Assembly (NCBI GenBank): GCA_028023455.1
Contig: JAQFVV010013293.1
Location: 103,461-167,460 of the forward strand
Source of the DNA: Epiperipatus broadwayi
Lineage: Eukaryota; Onychophora; Udeonychophora; Euonychophora; Peripatidae
Reading direction: 5' to 3'
Length of the DNA: 64,000 nucleotides
Below the pieces are notes generated by a model. It did no database searches, was not told the origin of the DNA, and saw only the letters and a list, made by a program, of their open reading frames with translations. Below, piece by piece: positions 1 to 11,969 of this stretch (position 1 is its first letter; the number at the start of each line of letters is the position of its first letter). A program made the translations under genes and the position numbers.

Positions 1-1107
1 AGGTGACATGAAGATAATTACCACACAATTACTTAAAAGTCCATTTTAAAAAGTCAACTTATTAGTGCAATTGAAAAGATCCAAAAGGTTCATGCAAGTT
101 CTTAGGTAACACAAAGCTTATAATTAGCATTCTAAAGTCATCCATCAGGCTTTTACTTTCTTCATTCTAGGGCGGCAGGATGGTACAGTGGCAGAAGAAG
201 ACCCACAAGGGTCAGAAAAATGATTCTACTCAATCATCATTTTTAAAATTTCAAATCAGTGTGGATTCTTTTAACTGCACAGTTCTCTCAATAGTAGTGT
301 AATGGAAATGTTTTTTTGGATGGTTGGAAATGGTTTTTATTTCTATTATTTTATTTATTTTTATCTTATACTTTTATTTTTTCAACTTTTGTACTTCCTT
401 TCATTTATTTATTTATTATCAATTTAGCTACCCAAAATATCCTGGCTTAGCCTCCAACTGTAATGGATATTGTTTATTTAGTTTAGTTTATTATGGATTT
501 TTCAATCATTAATTCATTATTTAACCAATGCCATTACAATGCAAGCAGAGAGCTAATACAGAAACAAATTTAACTTCATATCTGTACCCTTGACCAAACC
601 CTAAGGCAATACATACATATTATCTTGGCATTATTTTTCCCAGTCAAGAACTTTTGGCTGCTGAACAAAGCAAACTATTTCAAGAAATTAAACAAATGTC
701 CAGTGCTTGCTATTTATTTTTTATAATTCAGAGATTCTCACAACAAGCAGCACATGAATGCTTTTAAAATTAGCCTTACTCTTTAATCAAAAAATTACAT
801 TTTCCCCCCTGTCGTAGCTTGGTGATAGGAGAATAAAGCAAGTACAAACACTTTAAATATAATGAATAATGTTTAATGGAAATCACACTGATATATATAC
901 ATAAGAATAATAAACACACACATATATAAAAAAATTCCACAATAAAAATGCACACTTATATAAATACATAGCTATAATAAAATAGGGTAAAACATATCAA
1001 ATATTAAAGTTATCTTGAATTCCTATTGGGCAGAATTCTAGATATATCAAGATTGTTCCTTCTTTATTTATTTACAAATATTAAAATAAAATGCATGCAT
1101 GCTTTAA
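1..1107. other. A+T-rich stretch, no gene seen
   Basis: Only short open frames without motif content are present. I see poly-T and poly-A runs but no repeat that recurs clearly elsewhere in the window. Confidence 0.6.
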
Positions 1108-1341
1108 TTACCTAAGTTTTCGCTGTAGTTGTTTCCATTGGCATTTCTTTTGAGCACTTGTTACCGTCCAGTGGGAGATCATCCCTTTTCTTGTAGAGAC
1201 AGTATGTCCTTCACTGTCAGCTGGATTGGTGTTCTCTCTCAATTTGATTTGGTTATTTCTCGTTCCAGTTCTTACTTCTTCTTGACTCTTTAAGTAGATT
1301 TTAAGTTGTTCAGTTACAGAAGCGGCGGTCTCTCTAGCAGG
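1108..1341 (-). pseudogene. unrecognised 77-codon open stretch, possible coding remnant
   Basis: On the minus strand a frame stays open from a TGA at 1342-1344 to a TAA at 1108-1110 without a convincing start codon. It is markedly richer in G+C than its surroundings. The product would be hydrophilic and rich in Arg, Lys, Gln, Ser and Thr, with stretches such as TEQLKIYLKSQEEVRTGTRN and SHWTVTSAQKKCQWKQLQRK. I recognise no domain. It may be a decayed transposon gene or a chance frame in a G+C-richer repeat. No neighbouring gene helps to interpret it. Confidence 0.25.
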
Positions 1342-2608
1342 TCAGGCCTAAATCTTATACATTGTGAGTCAGTGGTGAGATGGGTTGAGTATGAACCCAC
1401 GTCCCTTTAACACCACTAGCCGCACACTTCTTTCATTTCTTCCCTTTTTTTAGCTGCTGCTTTTTTAAAATCTCTACTCATAATCCCCTAGATAAGTGTA
1501 ATTATTGTCCTACTGTCCTTTCTTTTGTTCATTGTTTTATGTAAATTTTTAATTAGTTCTTACTAATTTCCAATGAATTCTTATCAACATATATCTTTAA
1601 TTAGTCTGGAATGTAGGTTTTAATTAATCGAACTATAATTATAAAGCTTTTCCTTCAGATATTAATTCTTCTTTTTCAATGGAATTCAATTAGTCCAATA
1701 GACTTTCACACTTCTAATTTGTATGGCCATATTGTTTTTTTATATTACATATTCCATTTAATTTTTACTTAAAGTTTATAATTCATATTTTCAAGTTTAT
1801 GTTTACAATTTATTTAACTTATCACAATATTTTTTATGCAAGAGAAAAAACACATTTCGTTATGCATCCCCTTCCTCTCTCCTGCAATAAACAGAAATAA
1901 CTTTCAAGCATTCAACTAGCTCATTTTTTTTTCAAAAGAAAGAAAGAGATGCATTTCTTTATGCACCCCTCCCCTTCTCTTACTATTAAAAAATCAAAGT
2001 AATTTCAACATTTCTAAATCTCAACTTTTTTCTTTTCTTTCTTTTTTTAATTTCTAGTTGCTAACCCATTTACCTTTATTAATTTCTAGTAGCTGAATTA
2101 TATACCTGTGATGATGACTTTACGTGGTCATCACAGTAGTGATCTCCTGGTGTTTTAAAATCAGCCCTTACTTCGCTCAGGTATTTGTGGAATGCTTTTA
2201 ATTTCTTATTTCTAGTCCAAAATCTAATCTCTGATCTAACAAAATCTTACATTTCTTTGTCTATTGTTTTTGGAGATGCAATCACTAGATAATTTCCAAA
2301 AATATATTCAAATTTATTTCCAGATTGGAAATAGATTTGACAAAAATGTTTATAACAAAAGTAAAATCTATTAATCCTAATCCCCATTTTATTTTCAGTA
2401 AAACTTTAATTAAAAATTCCTTCCCTGATTAAAACAATATTATATTTCCAACCCTTTTATTATTTTTGGACCATTAATGGTTGCATCTTCCATCTTGGAT
2501 TTTACAAAAAATATACAGTTTAATTAAAAAAATGATTTTAAAAAAAGTTTTACAAACTACGTATAATAAAAATATTTATAACATTAATATTTTGTTAATA
2601 TGTTTGCT

Positions 2609-2610
<2 letters not shown>
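1342..2610. other. A+T-rich stretch, no gene seen
   Basis: Interrupted T-rich and A-rich sequence with a short inverted repeat around 2109-2137 (GATGAC/GTCATC type). No coding signal is visible. Confidence 0.55.

Positions 2611-2701
<91 letters not shown>
2611..2701. repeat. (TA)n microsatellite, about 91 bp
   Basis: Uninterrupted TA dinucleotides. The open frame across it that would encode repeated Tyr-Ile is an artefact of the repeat. A shorter (AT)6 lies at about 2797-2808. Confidence 0.95.
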
Positions 2702-2705
<4 letters not shown>

Positions 2706-3675
2706 GCTGCACCTATGTACTTTAATAAAAAAGAATTAATAATTTTAAAATGTTATTTAAAAGTTAAAATTTTATAACTTTTAGGCTTGCATCTCATATA
2801 TATATATATGACTAAAGGAGCAGAATGGGAAATAAGGTTTGAACTTAGGTTAATATATGGTAAGTGGATAGAACCATGATGTTTAATCTTAAGCTAAGAT
2901 TATCTACTTCAACATGTTCTTACTAATTATAATTATCATTTGATTAATTAGCTAGATTTTAATCTGTAATATAAAGCTATTTTATCACAGGAATCTATAG
3001 GGAAAGTATTTTAATTAGAAATCTTGCTTTTCTATTAGAGTTACAATAGCTTCTGCATTAGTCTTGCTTTTTTTGGATTGATTTTAGCTCTTAATCTATT
3101 CTGCTTTAATAATTGCTCAACTTCTTTCCCAGCATTTTTTCTCTTTACTTTCTAGAATCATTCTGCACTGTTGTCATCTCTGATTCAAGACTAAAACTCC
3201 TGCTTTTAACAGACCTATTTATATTTTGTTTTATAATAAGGTCATTACATCACATCATTCTAAATTTTAATGTTATTTTTTGTGATAATGTGTATCATGC
3301 TGAATTCATTTATTTATTTTTCAAAATACCAAAACAAATCAATTAACTATTAAATTATATTGGAATGTTTTTCAAAACACATTTATTTCATATTTGATAG
3401 AAGTATGAAAAATTATTTTAAAATGATCTTAATATAAAACGGCTGATGAGTGGTGAAACTAAATTGAAATCAATGAGTTATTAAACACAATTCCTTTTCA
3501 AAGTTGTTAAAATTTGTTTAAAATTTAGCACTTAATATATTTGTTCACAAGCATTAGAGAATGGTTTCAAGATAAAACAATTTTGTCATCATTGATTAGA
3601 TATTAAGTTAAGGGGAAATGTAGAAACAATGGATTATGATGTGTTTTCCTGAAGGTTTTTGATGATGGTGTTCTA
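2702..3675. other. A+T-rich stretch, no gene seen
   Basis: No coding signal or recognisable repeat apart from short AT runs. The motif ATGGATTATG at 3629-3638 recurs at 4063-4072, on the far side of the next foldback element. Confidence 0.5.
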
Positions 3676-4061
3676 GTTGTATTTTTATATTGGACTACTT
3701 CCATCAACTAATATATGTATTGAATGTCTTTAGAAAAACTTAACTTTATTTAAATATTCCAAATATATTCAGCTGTTAGTAAATAGCACATCAAACAGGT
3801 TAGTATATGCACAACATTTCAAGAAGTATTAGTCTCCCTTCTTCTTGGACCCCAGTTCAAATCCCATACTAGTACTGTCACTGGTAAGGCCAGAAACACA
3901 TGGAGAAGAGGGTAGACTAATATCTCTTGAAACATTGTGCATATACTAACGTGTTTGATGTGCTATGACTATCTTTGGAATATTTAAATAAAGTTGAATT
4001 TTTCTAATGACATTCAATACATATATTAGATGATGAAAATAGTCAATATAAAAACACAAAT
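3676..4061. repeat. foldback (hairpin) repeat with tRNA-like B-box in the loop
   Basis: Two imperfect inverted arms of about 160 bp (roughly 3676-3840 and 3910-4061) surround a 70-bp loop. Matching landmarks are CACATCAAACAGGTTAGTAT on the left and its complement near 3945-3965, and AATATATGTATTGAATG against CATTCAATACATATATT at the outer ends. The loop holds GTTCAAATCCC (3855-3865), like the RNA polymerase III B-box of tRNA-derived SINEs. A half copy of the right arm occurs at about 20430-20575, and the loop core recurs at 19.40 kb. It is therefore an interspersed family, probably non-autonomous. Confidence 0.75.
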
Positions 4062-4376
4062 GGATTATGGTGTGTAATTTTTTTTGTAAAGATTAGATTT
4101 TATTTAGACATTTGAAAATTGATACTCTTACATTTGGAAATAATTTAAGATAAGCTTAGTGAGGAGAGAGATTTAAATCTAATTTTAAATACTTCTGTAT
4201 TTTATTTTTTCAGAAAATGACAACATTAAGTCTTAGAACCCATAAAAATTATGAAGATTGCATGATATTACAAAAAATAATTTTGTTTTTTACAATTAGC
4301 ATATTCACAAAATTAATTAAGAATAGCAAGCAGTCTTACCATGAGTCTAAATAATAAAAATATCTTTAAAAATCTT

Positions 4377-4645
4377 TTAGCCATAAATGTGATTTTTATT
4401 AGTTAAAATAATATTCATTTTAAGTTTCTCACAAAAATATACATCATTCATGGAGAAATTCATGAGCCCATAGCTATTCCTAATATTTGTTATAACAAAA
4501 AATGTATTTGTTAAAAAATATTTGGGTAAACTCACAAGGAAATCAAATAGCTGAATATTTTTTAGAACTTCAATAGCTTTTTTCACAGGCACATTTTGAA
4601 TCAAAGAGTAAAATGATATCAAAACTTATTAAAACACTATGGCTC
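4377..4645 (-). pseudogene. Penelope-like element reverse transcriptase fragment (motif A region)
   Basis: Minus-strand remnant of a Penelope-like reverse transcriptase. One frame near 4600-4630 reads SFDIILLF, like the catalytic-Asp motif A (SFDI..LF). After a frameshift the 81-codon open frame continues NVPVKKAIEVLKN and then NTFFVITNIR, the order typical of Penelope-like proteins (SFD..LFT.VPV..AIE.L.N, then NTFF). The downstream part is lost. It abuts, in opposite orientation, a GIY-YIG fragment of the same class beginning at about 4655, so the two pieces meet head to head. The assignment is by motif pattern and not by database search. Confidence 0.55.
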
Positions 4646-4654
4646 ATCAAACCT

Positions 4655-4937
4655 AGAATAATATAAGAAAGGTAGAACACATGTGGCAGTTAGAGAAAAA
4701 TCTAATTCATCAGCCATTTATTCACCCATTAAATTAATTAACCATGACATCAATTTTAATAAAGCACATATTATTGCCCAAATTAAACAATATGATGAAA
4801 AACTGCTAAGGGAATCTATAGAGATTTTTAAAAGGCCTAAGAGAATAAATAAAAACTGTGAATTAAAGAAAGTTAACACTATTGGGAAAAAAAATTATTG
4901 GAGGATAAAATATTTTTCAAAACTTCTCAACCTATAG
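4655..4937 (+). pseudogene. Penelope-like element, C-terminal GIY-YIG endonuclease part
   Basis: An 84-codon open frame (4683-4937), with in-frame sequence reading RTHVAVREK just upstream. It carries the second half of a Penelope-type GIY-YIG endonuclease: NHDINFNKAHIIAQI followed by LLRESIEIFKRPKRINK. In this family the pattern H..DF..A.I.......R..RESIEI.K....N forms the end of the nuclease domain and includes the conserved Glu. The first half (GIY...YIG) is missing, so the copy is truncated and inactive. It lies head to head with the reverse transcriptase remnant to its left. Confidence 0.65.
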
Positions 4938-5139
4938 AATTTGAGAATGTGGAGAAAATAACAAAGGAAAAAAAAATTTTAAATCTCACGACACACATTC
5001 TTATGATTTGAGAAAGACAAAGCTCTGAGGAAGGTATTTGTTATTGTACCAAAACATCAGCTATTTAATTATTATATTTTTATTACATGGAAGCTTCCAA
5101 AAATAATACTATGAATTCACATATATATCTATACCTAAT

Positions 5140-5632
5140 TGACTTGAACTCAGACTTTCAAGCTCCTTACAGCTATTCTTTCCATCTTATACAACTGATA
5201 TACATGACCACATACATGTGAAAAAGATAAATAATCTCCAATATATGTATTTCATGCTGAACCAACACTCATCATTTGCTCCAGAACATCATCTCAAATA
5301 TATATGCTTAGTTTATATTAATATATAAAATATTCATTTGCTCCAGAACATCATCTCAAATATATATGCTTAGTTTATATTAATATAGAAAATCTTCAAA
5401 CTTTAATGAACAGGCTTCAATCTTCTCCACCCTCCAACTCTTCAGCCATCCATATATATATAAGTGTGTGGGAAATGATGATCTGGAGCAATTAATGGAG
5501 TACTGGTTCAGCACAAAATATCTATATTGGAGATCATTTATATTTTTCACATGGTTGTGGCATGGTTATCGGTTGTATCAAATGGAGTGGATAGCGATAG
5601 GGAGCTTGAAATCCTGATTCAAATCATTTCTA
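5140..5632. repeat. foldback repeat with tRNA-like ends
   Basis: Imperfect inverted arms at about 5140-5290 and 5470-5632. The left arm reads CTTGAACTCAGACTTTCAAG and the right arm ends GGGAGCTTGAAATCCTGATT. Middle landmarks are CATGCTGAACCA against TGGTTCAGCA. The outer ends resemble a tRNA B-box (GAGTTCAAGTC on the minus strand). The loop contains the 62-bp tandem duplication listed next. Confidence 0.65.
5273..5396 (+). repeat. 62-bp tandem duplication (two units)
   Basis: Units at 5273-5334 and 5335-5396 both start CATTTGCTCCAGAACATCAT and run to TTAATATA with only a few differences. The duplication lies inside the foldback repeat and must post-date it. Confidence 0.85.
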
Positions 5633-7350
5633 ATTACATTAAATTCAGAATAGATAATATACTTGTATTTAAATATTATATATATATATACTTATATGCA
5701 CAATGATTTATAAAATGAGTGCTCTCTTACTGTTATTTATTCACGTATGAATTCAAACTGTTGTATCTATCTGTCTTTAGATTTGGTTTAAATTTGAAAT
5801 TCATTTTTATTTTTATACTTGGCAGAAAATTCAATCCTTATATCAGGCCTAAAATAATTGGTATCCCATTTTATTTTTAATTTTTTTAACAATAAAATGG
5901 AGATAGATACTTTTATATGTTGGCATTCTAAAAGAAAGTTGGTCAGTTTTATTTCACATATATATATACGGAGGGGGGAGGGGAATAGGAGAAAATAAAC
6001 TAGACAAAATCTTGAGGATTTAAGAAAGAAAGATTTGCTTCAGATTATATTAAGAGCCAGCATCACAAGATGTCAAATAATAATAAAAAAATAGTTTGAT
6101 ATATTTATGGTCATTTGTGACTCACGATTGATATGTGTACTCTTGACAGAACTCATTAAGTTTTCATTCTCTTTGCTTCTCTGGCTTTTTGTTTTTAATG
6201 TTGCAGTAATCATAATCATTTTGTATTTGGATGCTAATATATAATGCCAAAGCCATGCATGAGTGTATTATTAATTATAAATCTCAGTGACCGTTTCAAC
6301 CAAGTGCTTTTTCTTAAAGTAGGTAAAAATCTTGATAATTCTAAGGTAATTTATTGTCTAACGTTGAATGTTTGCAATATTAAAGCAAAAATGTTTTAGC
6401 TTAGATCATCACAATTTTAAAATTCTCTCTGCTTTAACTTTGGACCAATGGAAGTGCAATAAACTAAAATTAAATTGGCAGTTTATAGTCTGAATTTAAT
6501 CATGAGAATCAGTGCCTCACTTCCAAAGATCACGACTTTCTACAATTTAAAATCAAATACCGTGCATGTTATCGTTATTAGATTTAAAATATAATTTCCA
6601 GTATTAATTTCAGCCACTGTATTTCTATTGGAGATGCTTGGATACATATATATATAATTGTTCAAATTATATAAAAAAATCAGATGTTTACATGAAGGTT
6701 AATTTTATCTTTAATGCAAGGCCTTTTAATCTTTTTCTTACTCTAATTAGAATTTATTGATTAATTTTGAAATTCTAAAGCTGCTAAGTTTGTTCAATGA
6801 AGACTTTTTTTTTCTGTTGATTTGTGATATGAGTTTTAGTGAAGTATTTAAAATGTCTTTATCAATGATCAAGTTTTTGTTATTGAAATCGGTTTCATTG
6901 TATTCCATTTTCGTTGGATTAAAAGGAGAATTCTTATCTGATTCAAGATTAATTGCTGAGAATGTTAAACAAAAAAACAGATGAAAAAGACCGACAGTTG
7001 CTGGTGATTCTCTAATTGAAAACCGCTCATCTAGTAATTACACTTTATTGAAATCTTTTATGGTTAAATATAGCTTTTACAAAATGCTTATGAATAAACT
7101 TATCAAAGTTTTAAAAAAAGTATATCGAGGAAATTTCACTTGACCTAAGACACAGTTAGTATTCTGATTGAAAGATCTTTTATCCACATAAATTCATATA
7201 TATGTGTATAGAACTAAACACACTAAAAACATTGTATTATTTCATGAATGGAATTTATTTTATTTTGAATAATCGTAGTACATTAAAATAATTTCTATAA
7301 TAATGATAGCTAAATATTTAAAAACCAGGCACTCTTCCCAAACCTCGGAA
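5633..7350. other. A+T-rich stretch, no gene seen
   Basis: Short TA runs (about 5678-5691 and 6645-6656) and a G-rich run at 5970-5985. Open frames are short and without motifs. Confidence 0.55.
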
Positions 7351-7354
7351 CTTA

Positions 7355-7435
7355 ATTGTAAGTATAGGGGATTTGAACTCAGATTTTCAAGGACCTTTCA
7401 ACTATAAATTAGCTATACCACTGAATGATAACGGT
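7355..7435 (-). repeat. tRNA-like (SINE head) fragment
   Basis: On the minus strand a sequence like an A-box (AGTGGTATAGCTAAT) is followed about 35 bp later by GAGTTCAAATCCCC, close to the B-box consensus GGTTCRANNCC. This is the layout of an RNA polymerase III promoter in a tRNA-derived SINE. It does not fold into an intact tRNA by eye. Confidence 0.4.
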
Positions 7436-8004
7436 CTACAAAATCAAGTCATATATTTCTTTAGAGATTTAATTTAATGATATCGGTTCATCGCCTAGGA
7501 ACGTTTTTAAAATTCATAATATAGTACAACTCTTTGAATTTTCATTTCTATCATTTTATTTTCACGTATCATTCGTTAGATCAAATTTATGATTCATCCG
7601 TATTGCATAACCAATAAATACAAATATGTAAATGGCATTAACCTTTCAGTGATTGTATTGGTTGGTATGTTGTGTGACTTTTTTCTTTAAATTAAGTTCT
7701 TACTGGAATTTAAATTAATAATATAATTGATTATAGACCGCACCATTATTACAGATGAATTAAACTGTAATACAGATATACCAAAAGTATGCTAAAAACA
7801 AAAAGGAATAAATTCTACCACAGAAAACAATATTTTCTTTTTAATTTTTAGCTACATATTTTGCGGGCTCAATTCTAGTATTATATATACATGTGTGTGT
7901 GGTGGATGAGAAGAGGATATAATGTATGTGTGTAATATTTTATTTTTTTCATTGCAATATGTATAACCAATAATAATATTTGTCTAAATCGCATGTTGTT
8001 AAAA

Positions 8005-8590
8005 ATTGGTAATAATTGAAAGTTTGCAAGCCTTTCACACGTGCAATTATCTCTCAGACAGCCAATCATATTTTAAACAGCTGTCTTAAGAGTGATCAGG
8101 CTTCGACACATGACAGAGATTTTGACAAGAAAAGGATGATACCAACCTTTTCTCAACTTAACTATTTATATATATATATATAAGCCAGTCTTAAGCATCT
8201 TGGCCTGAAAGCTTGAATATATAAACATATACACTTATCATTCATTGTATTATTAATTTAAGATATTATGGCGTGAAATCTCAGATTAACATCTAGAAAA
8301 TTGTGGTGTAGTAAATCTGAGATTTTGTGCCATAATATCTTAAATTAGTAACACAATGAATGATAAGTGTATATGTTTATATATTCAAGCTTTCAGGCCA
8401 AGATGCTTAAGACTGGCTTATATATATATATAATTAAGTTGAAAAAAGGTTGGTATCATCCTTTTTTTGTCAAAATCTCTGTCATGTGTTGAAGCCTTAT
8501 CGCTTTTAAGACAGCTGTTTAAAATCTGATTGGCTGTCTGAGAGATAATTGCACATGTGAAAGACTTGCAAACTTTCAATTATAACCAAT
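8005..8590. repeat. large foldback element, about 586 bp, arms about 285 bp
   Basis: The two halves are reverse complements with roughly 90 percent identity by eye around a centre near 8300. Landmarks are GGCCTGAAAGCTTGAATATA (left) against TATATTCAAGCTTTCAGGCC (right), CATGACAGAGATTTTGACAA against its complement, and AATTGAAAGTTTGCAAG against CTTGCAAACTTTCAATT at the outer ends. No coding capacity. A related AACCAATAATA string sits just outside the left arm (about 7965) and at the right end, so a target duplication is possible but not clear. Confidence 0.85.
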
Positions 8591-9765
8591 AATATTCACA
8601 GAACTATAGTGCTCTCCTCAATTTTGTTTTAAATCTATCTATGATTATACATTATCATCTAATATAAAATTTCAAACCATCTTTATTCATTATATATAAT
8701 CAAAATTATCCCAAATCCAAAACTCAACCAAACTAGTCAAAAAAATAAAATCTACAACACAACCAATGATTTCACTGCTACAAGCAAACTTTTCAAGGGT
8801 AAAGAACTACAAAACAACAACATATTTATATTAAACATTACCTACACTTCTATTTACTTCCCATACACTCTTAACCGTATCGATTTTTATTAGTTTTCTG
8901 ACAGCTTTTTTTTGTTCTCACTAGATTTAATTGATTTAAGCTTGTTATTGAACCTTTATTCTTTATCAGAATATAATAAATTTGACCTCATTTGATAGAT
9001 ATTTTTGTTTAGAAATTAAATAAATTTTAAAAAATCACATTTGCTTTCTGGAATTATTTTAAAAAATATATTTATTCAAAACAAAATGTAGCCATGTTAT
9101 CAAATTTTAGGTGGAGCCAATTCAATTTATAAAATGAATGAAATCTTCATTGTTTTAAATTTGATTTAAAAATCTAAATGAATTTTTTTTAATAACTACT
9201 AAATCTATCAAATTATGCTTTAAAAGTTTACAATTTTTTCACAATTTTTATGATATTGCTAAATATAATACCAATCGGGTGTATGACCTCATTTTGTAGA
9301 CAGCTGTGTTTCCCACAATTATAATCTCTATAGTAACAATACTTAGAAGAAAATATTCTTTTATATTTAAAAATACATTTGTGTAAAAAATGAATATATA
9401 TGTATACACTTACATTTCATTTTTAATAATTATTACATAATTATGTTACCAATATAATCATAAATTTTCCAAAAATGAAGTTTTTACACCATCGTAATAT
9501 TTTCTCAATGACTATAATATTTTTTCGAAGTGAACATACAAGATTTGAGATCATGAAATATATAATGGATATCCATCATCAGTGGAGCTTGCGATCGTTT
9601 GTTGGACCGCCTCTTGTATTTCCAAGCCTCTATTGATTTTTTTTGTATTTAAAATATTAGATATTAATTATATATGAATTTTAAAGCCATAAAAAAGCTT
9701 CACAAAATTTTTAGCAGAGGGCGAAAAACACAAATTTAAATTTTAAAAAACTGAAGCAAGCCTCT
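8591..9765. other. A+T-rich stretch, no gene seen
   Basis: No open frame or repeat of note is visible. Confidence 0.5.
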
Positions 9766-9769
9766 AATG

Positions 9770-10790
9770 ACTTGAAATTAAATAAGGTTAATGTGTTAAA
9801 TGAACTTTTAAATAAGTTAATTGCTTCAGAATCACAATTTTTTTAATAATAAAGATTCTTTAATTCTTCTTTTATTTCATTTCTCTCAAAAAAGACAATC
9901 TTAGCTTCCTCAAAATTAATAGTGTGGCCTGTATCTTTTTCATAGACATACAAAGCAGAACTAAGATATTTATTTCTAACTCTACTTTTATGTACCTTTA
10001 TTCTTATATTTCTCAAATTATTCTGACCTATATAAACCTGCTTGCAAAAACAAGGAATAATCTACATTACACCAGGAATAGTCTTTCTATCAAAAATTTC
10101 CTTTGTATTATTTAATAAATTATTTAATTGTAATACCCCCTTTTCAAGCAATTTTCTTATTACCAAACAAATTGCTATTTTTATGTATAATTTTATAAGA
10201 AGACAATTTAAATGGCAAAGAAATAAAATCATATTTTTTTATCCTTTACATCCTTATGAATATTACTATTAAATAAAATACTTTTAACAAATATATTAGA
10301 ACAGCCAACACTCAAATAATCTTTATAAAATTTACCTTTCTGAAACAAAGATACCCCACTAGAATTATTTAATTTCTTATTTCTATAACAATAATTTCTT
10401 AAAGCAGCTATTTTATGAGATACAGATTGATAGCTATCAGGTTTAATTACAGATTTTAATTCTTTACTTTTAACATAATGACTACAAACTAAACAATTAG
10501 TCTCTACATTTCTAATCACCAATAATAGATCTAAAAATTTTAATTTAAACAAAATCTAATCCCCTCCTTCTACCACATTTTTTATAGAAGGATCAAAACA
10601 ATTAAACTCATTTACCAACTTTTTCTATTGATCATTCTCAACTACAAACAAACCATCATCCACATATCTAACAAATAACTTTAAATATAAACAATTTTTA
10701 ATAATAATTTCCTCTTCCAAATAATTAATATAAACTGAACAAACTAAAGAAGAAATAATATAGCCTATTGTCCACCTTGTGATATATAAT
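9770..10790 (-). pseudogene. Penelope-like retroelement, left inverted copy (RT + GIY-YIG)
   Basis: Read on the minus strand from about 10790 down, this copy shows reverse transcriptase motifs in order: QGG (broken by a frameshift), SSLVCSVYINYLEEE, then RYVDDGLFVVEND, the catalytic YVDD box. Next comes the 107-codon frame 10229-10552 with the thumb region (VCSHYVKSK, KPDSYQSVSHK, LRNYCYRNK). Near 9860-10100 a GIY-YIG endonuclease follows: PGVM, IIPCFCKQVYIGQ, RIKVHKSRVRNKY and HTINFEEAK. YVDD plus C-terminal GIY-YIG is the hallmark of Penelope-like elements. Several stops and frameshifts make it inactive. The 5' part of the RT is missing. The neighbouring right copy is inverted. Confidence 0.8.
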
Positions 10791-10849
10791 TCTTTTTAAT
10801 AATAATTTCCTCTTCCAAATAATTAATATAAACTGAAAAAATTAAAGGA

Positions 10850-11570
10850 GAAATAATATAACCTATTATTATTAAAAAGAATTGTTTATATTTAAAGTTA
10901 TTTTTTAGATATGTGGATGATTGTTTGATTGTAGTTGAGAATGATAAATTAAAGGAGTTGGTAAATGAGTTTAATTGTTTTGATCCTTATATAAAATATG
11001 TGGTAGAAAGGGAGGCTTAGATTTTGTTAAATTAAATTTTTTAGATCTATTGGTGATTAGAAATATAGAGACTAATTGTTTAGTATGTAGTCATTATGTT
11101 AAAAGTAAAGAATTAAGATTTATAATTAAACCTGATAGCTATCAATCTGTATCTCATAAAGTAACTGCTTTAAGAAATTATTGTTATAGGAATAAGAAAT
11201 TAAATAATTCTAATAGGTTAGCTTTGGTTGTAATAATGTGAAGGATAATAGTTAGCTTTGGTTGTAATAATGTGAAGGATAAAGAAAAATATGTTTTTAT
11301 TTCTTTGCCATTTAAATTGTCTTCTTATAAAATTGTATGTAAAAATAATAATTTATTTGAAAATAAGAAAATTGCTTGGAAAAGGCATATGACATTGAAT
11401 AATTTATTAAATAATACAAAAGAAATTTTTGATAGGAAGACTATTTCAGGTGTAATGTATATCATAATCTTGTTTTTGTAAGAAGGTTTATATAAGTCAG
11501 AGTAGTTTGAGCTTAAATGAAAGAATAAAGGTACATATAAGTAGGGTTAGAAATAAATATCTTAGAATAG
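10850..11570 (+). pseudogene. Penelope-like retroelement, right inverted copy (RT + GIY-YIG)
   Basis: A plus-strand relative of the left copy. It reads EIIIKK or similar, then RYVDDCLIVVENDKLKELV with the YVDD catalytic box near 10905-10917, then the thumb region frame 11050-11241 (NCLVCSHYVKSKE, KPDSYQSVSHK). The frame 11272-11481 carries RKTISGVMYII, and after a frameshift VYISQSSLSLNERIKVHISR appears, where the family's VYIGQ has become VYISQ. Both copies are cut at nearly the same place upstream of YVDD and meet around 10790-10850. The spacer contains a 44-bp string (TTTTAATAATAATTTCCTCT...) duplicated at about 10697 and 10794. Inactive. Confidence 0.8.
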
Positions 11571-11759
11571 ATTAATAAGGATAATCTATGGAGTTCATAT
11601 TCTATGTTTTAACACATCAGTAAATGTATGCTTAAATATTATCAAAACTAAAGGAATATGTGTTTATCATTGGTATCATTCTGTTCTTTTCATTTAATGA
11701 TGAGTGATTATTAGTTTATAGATTGCTCATGGGAATTAATATTCTTCTTGTTTCAATTT

Positions 11760-11764
<5 letters not shown>

Positions 11765-11835
<71 letters not shown>
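11765..11835. repeat. (TAA)n microsatellite, about 71 bp
   Basis: Uninterrupted trinucleotide repeat ending in AATAACAAATG. Confidence 0.95.
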
Positions 11836-11840
<5 letters not shown>

Positions 11841-11969
11841 GAAACTAAAGTTAATCTTTTAGTATATTTTATCCCAATACTTAATTTTATCAAGGATACT
11901 ATAGCAACACTAATTATGTAACTAAATGCTAAAAGTATATAAATGCCACATAAAGTCTAAATTTTTTTT

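Noticed and set aside
2481-2777. 98-codon frame with Tyr-Ile repeat
   Set aside because: Produced by the (TA)n tract; flanking residues show no domain.
5273-5396. Possible CRISPR-like repeat
   Set aside because: Only two directly adjacent 62-bp copies without spacers, in eukaryotic-type DNA; a simple tandem duplication.
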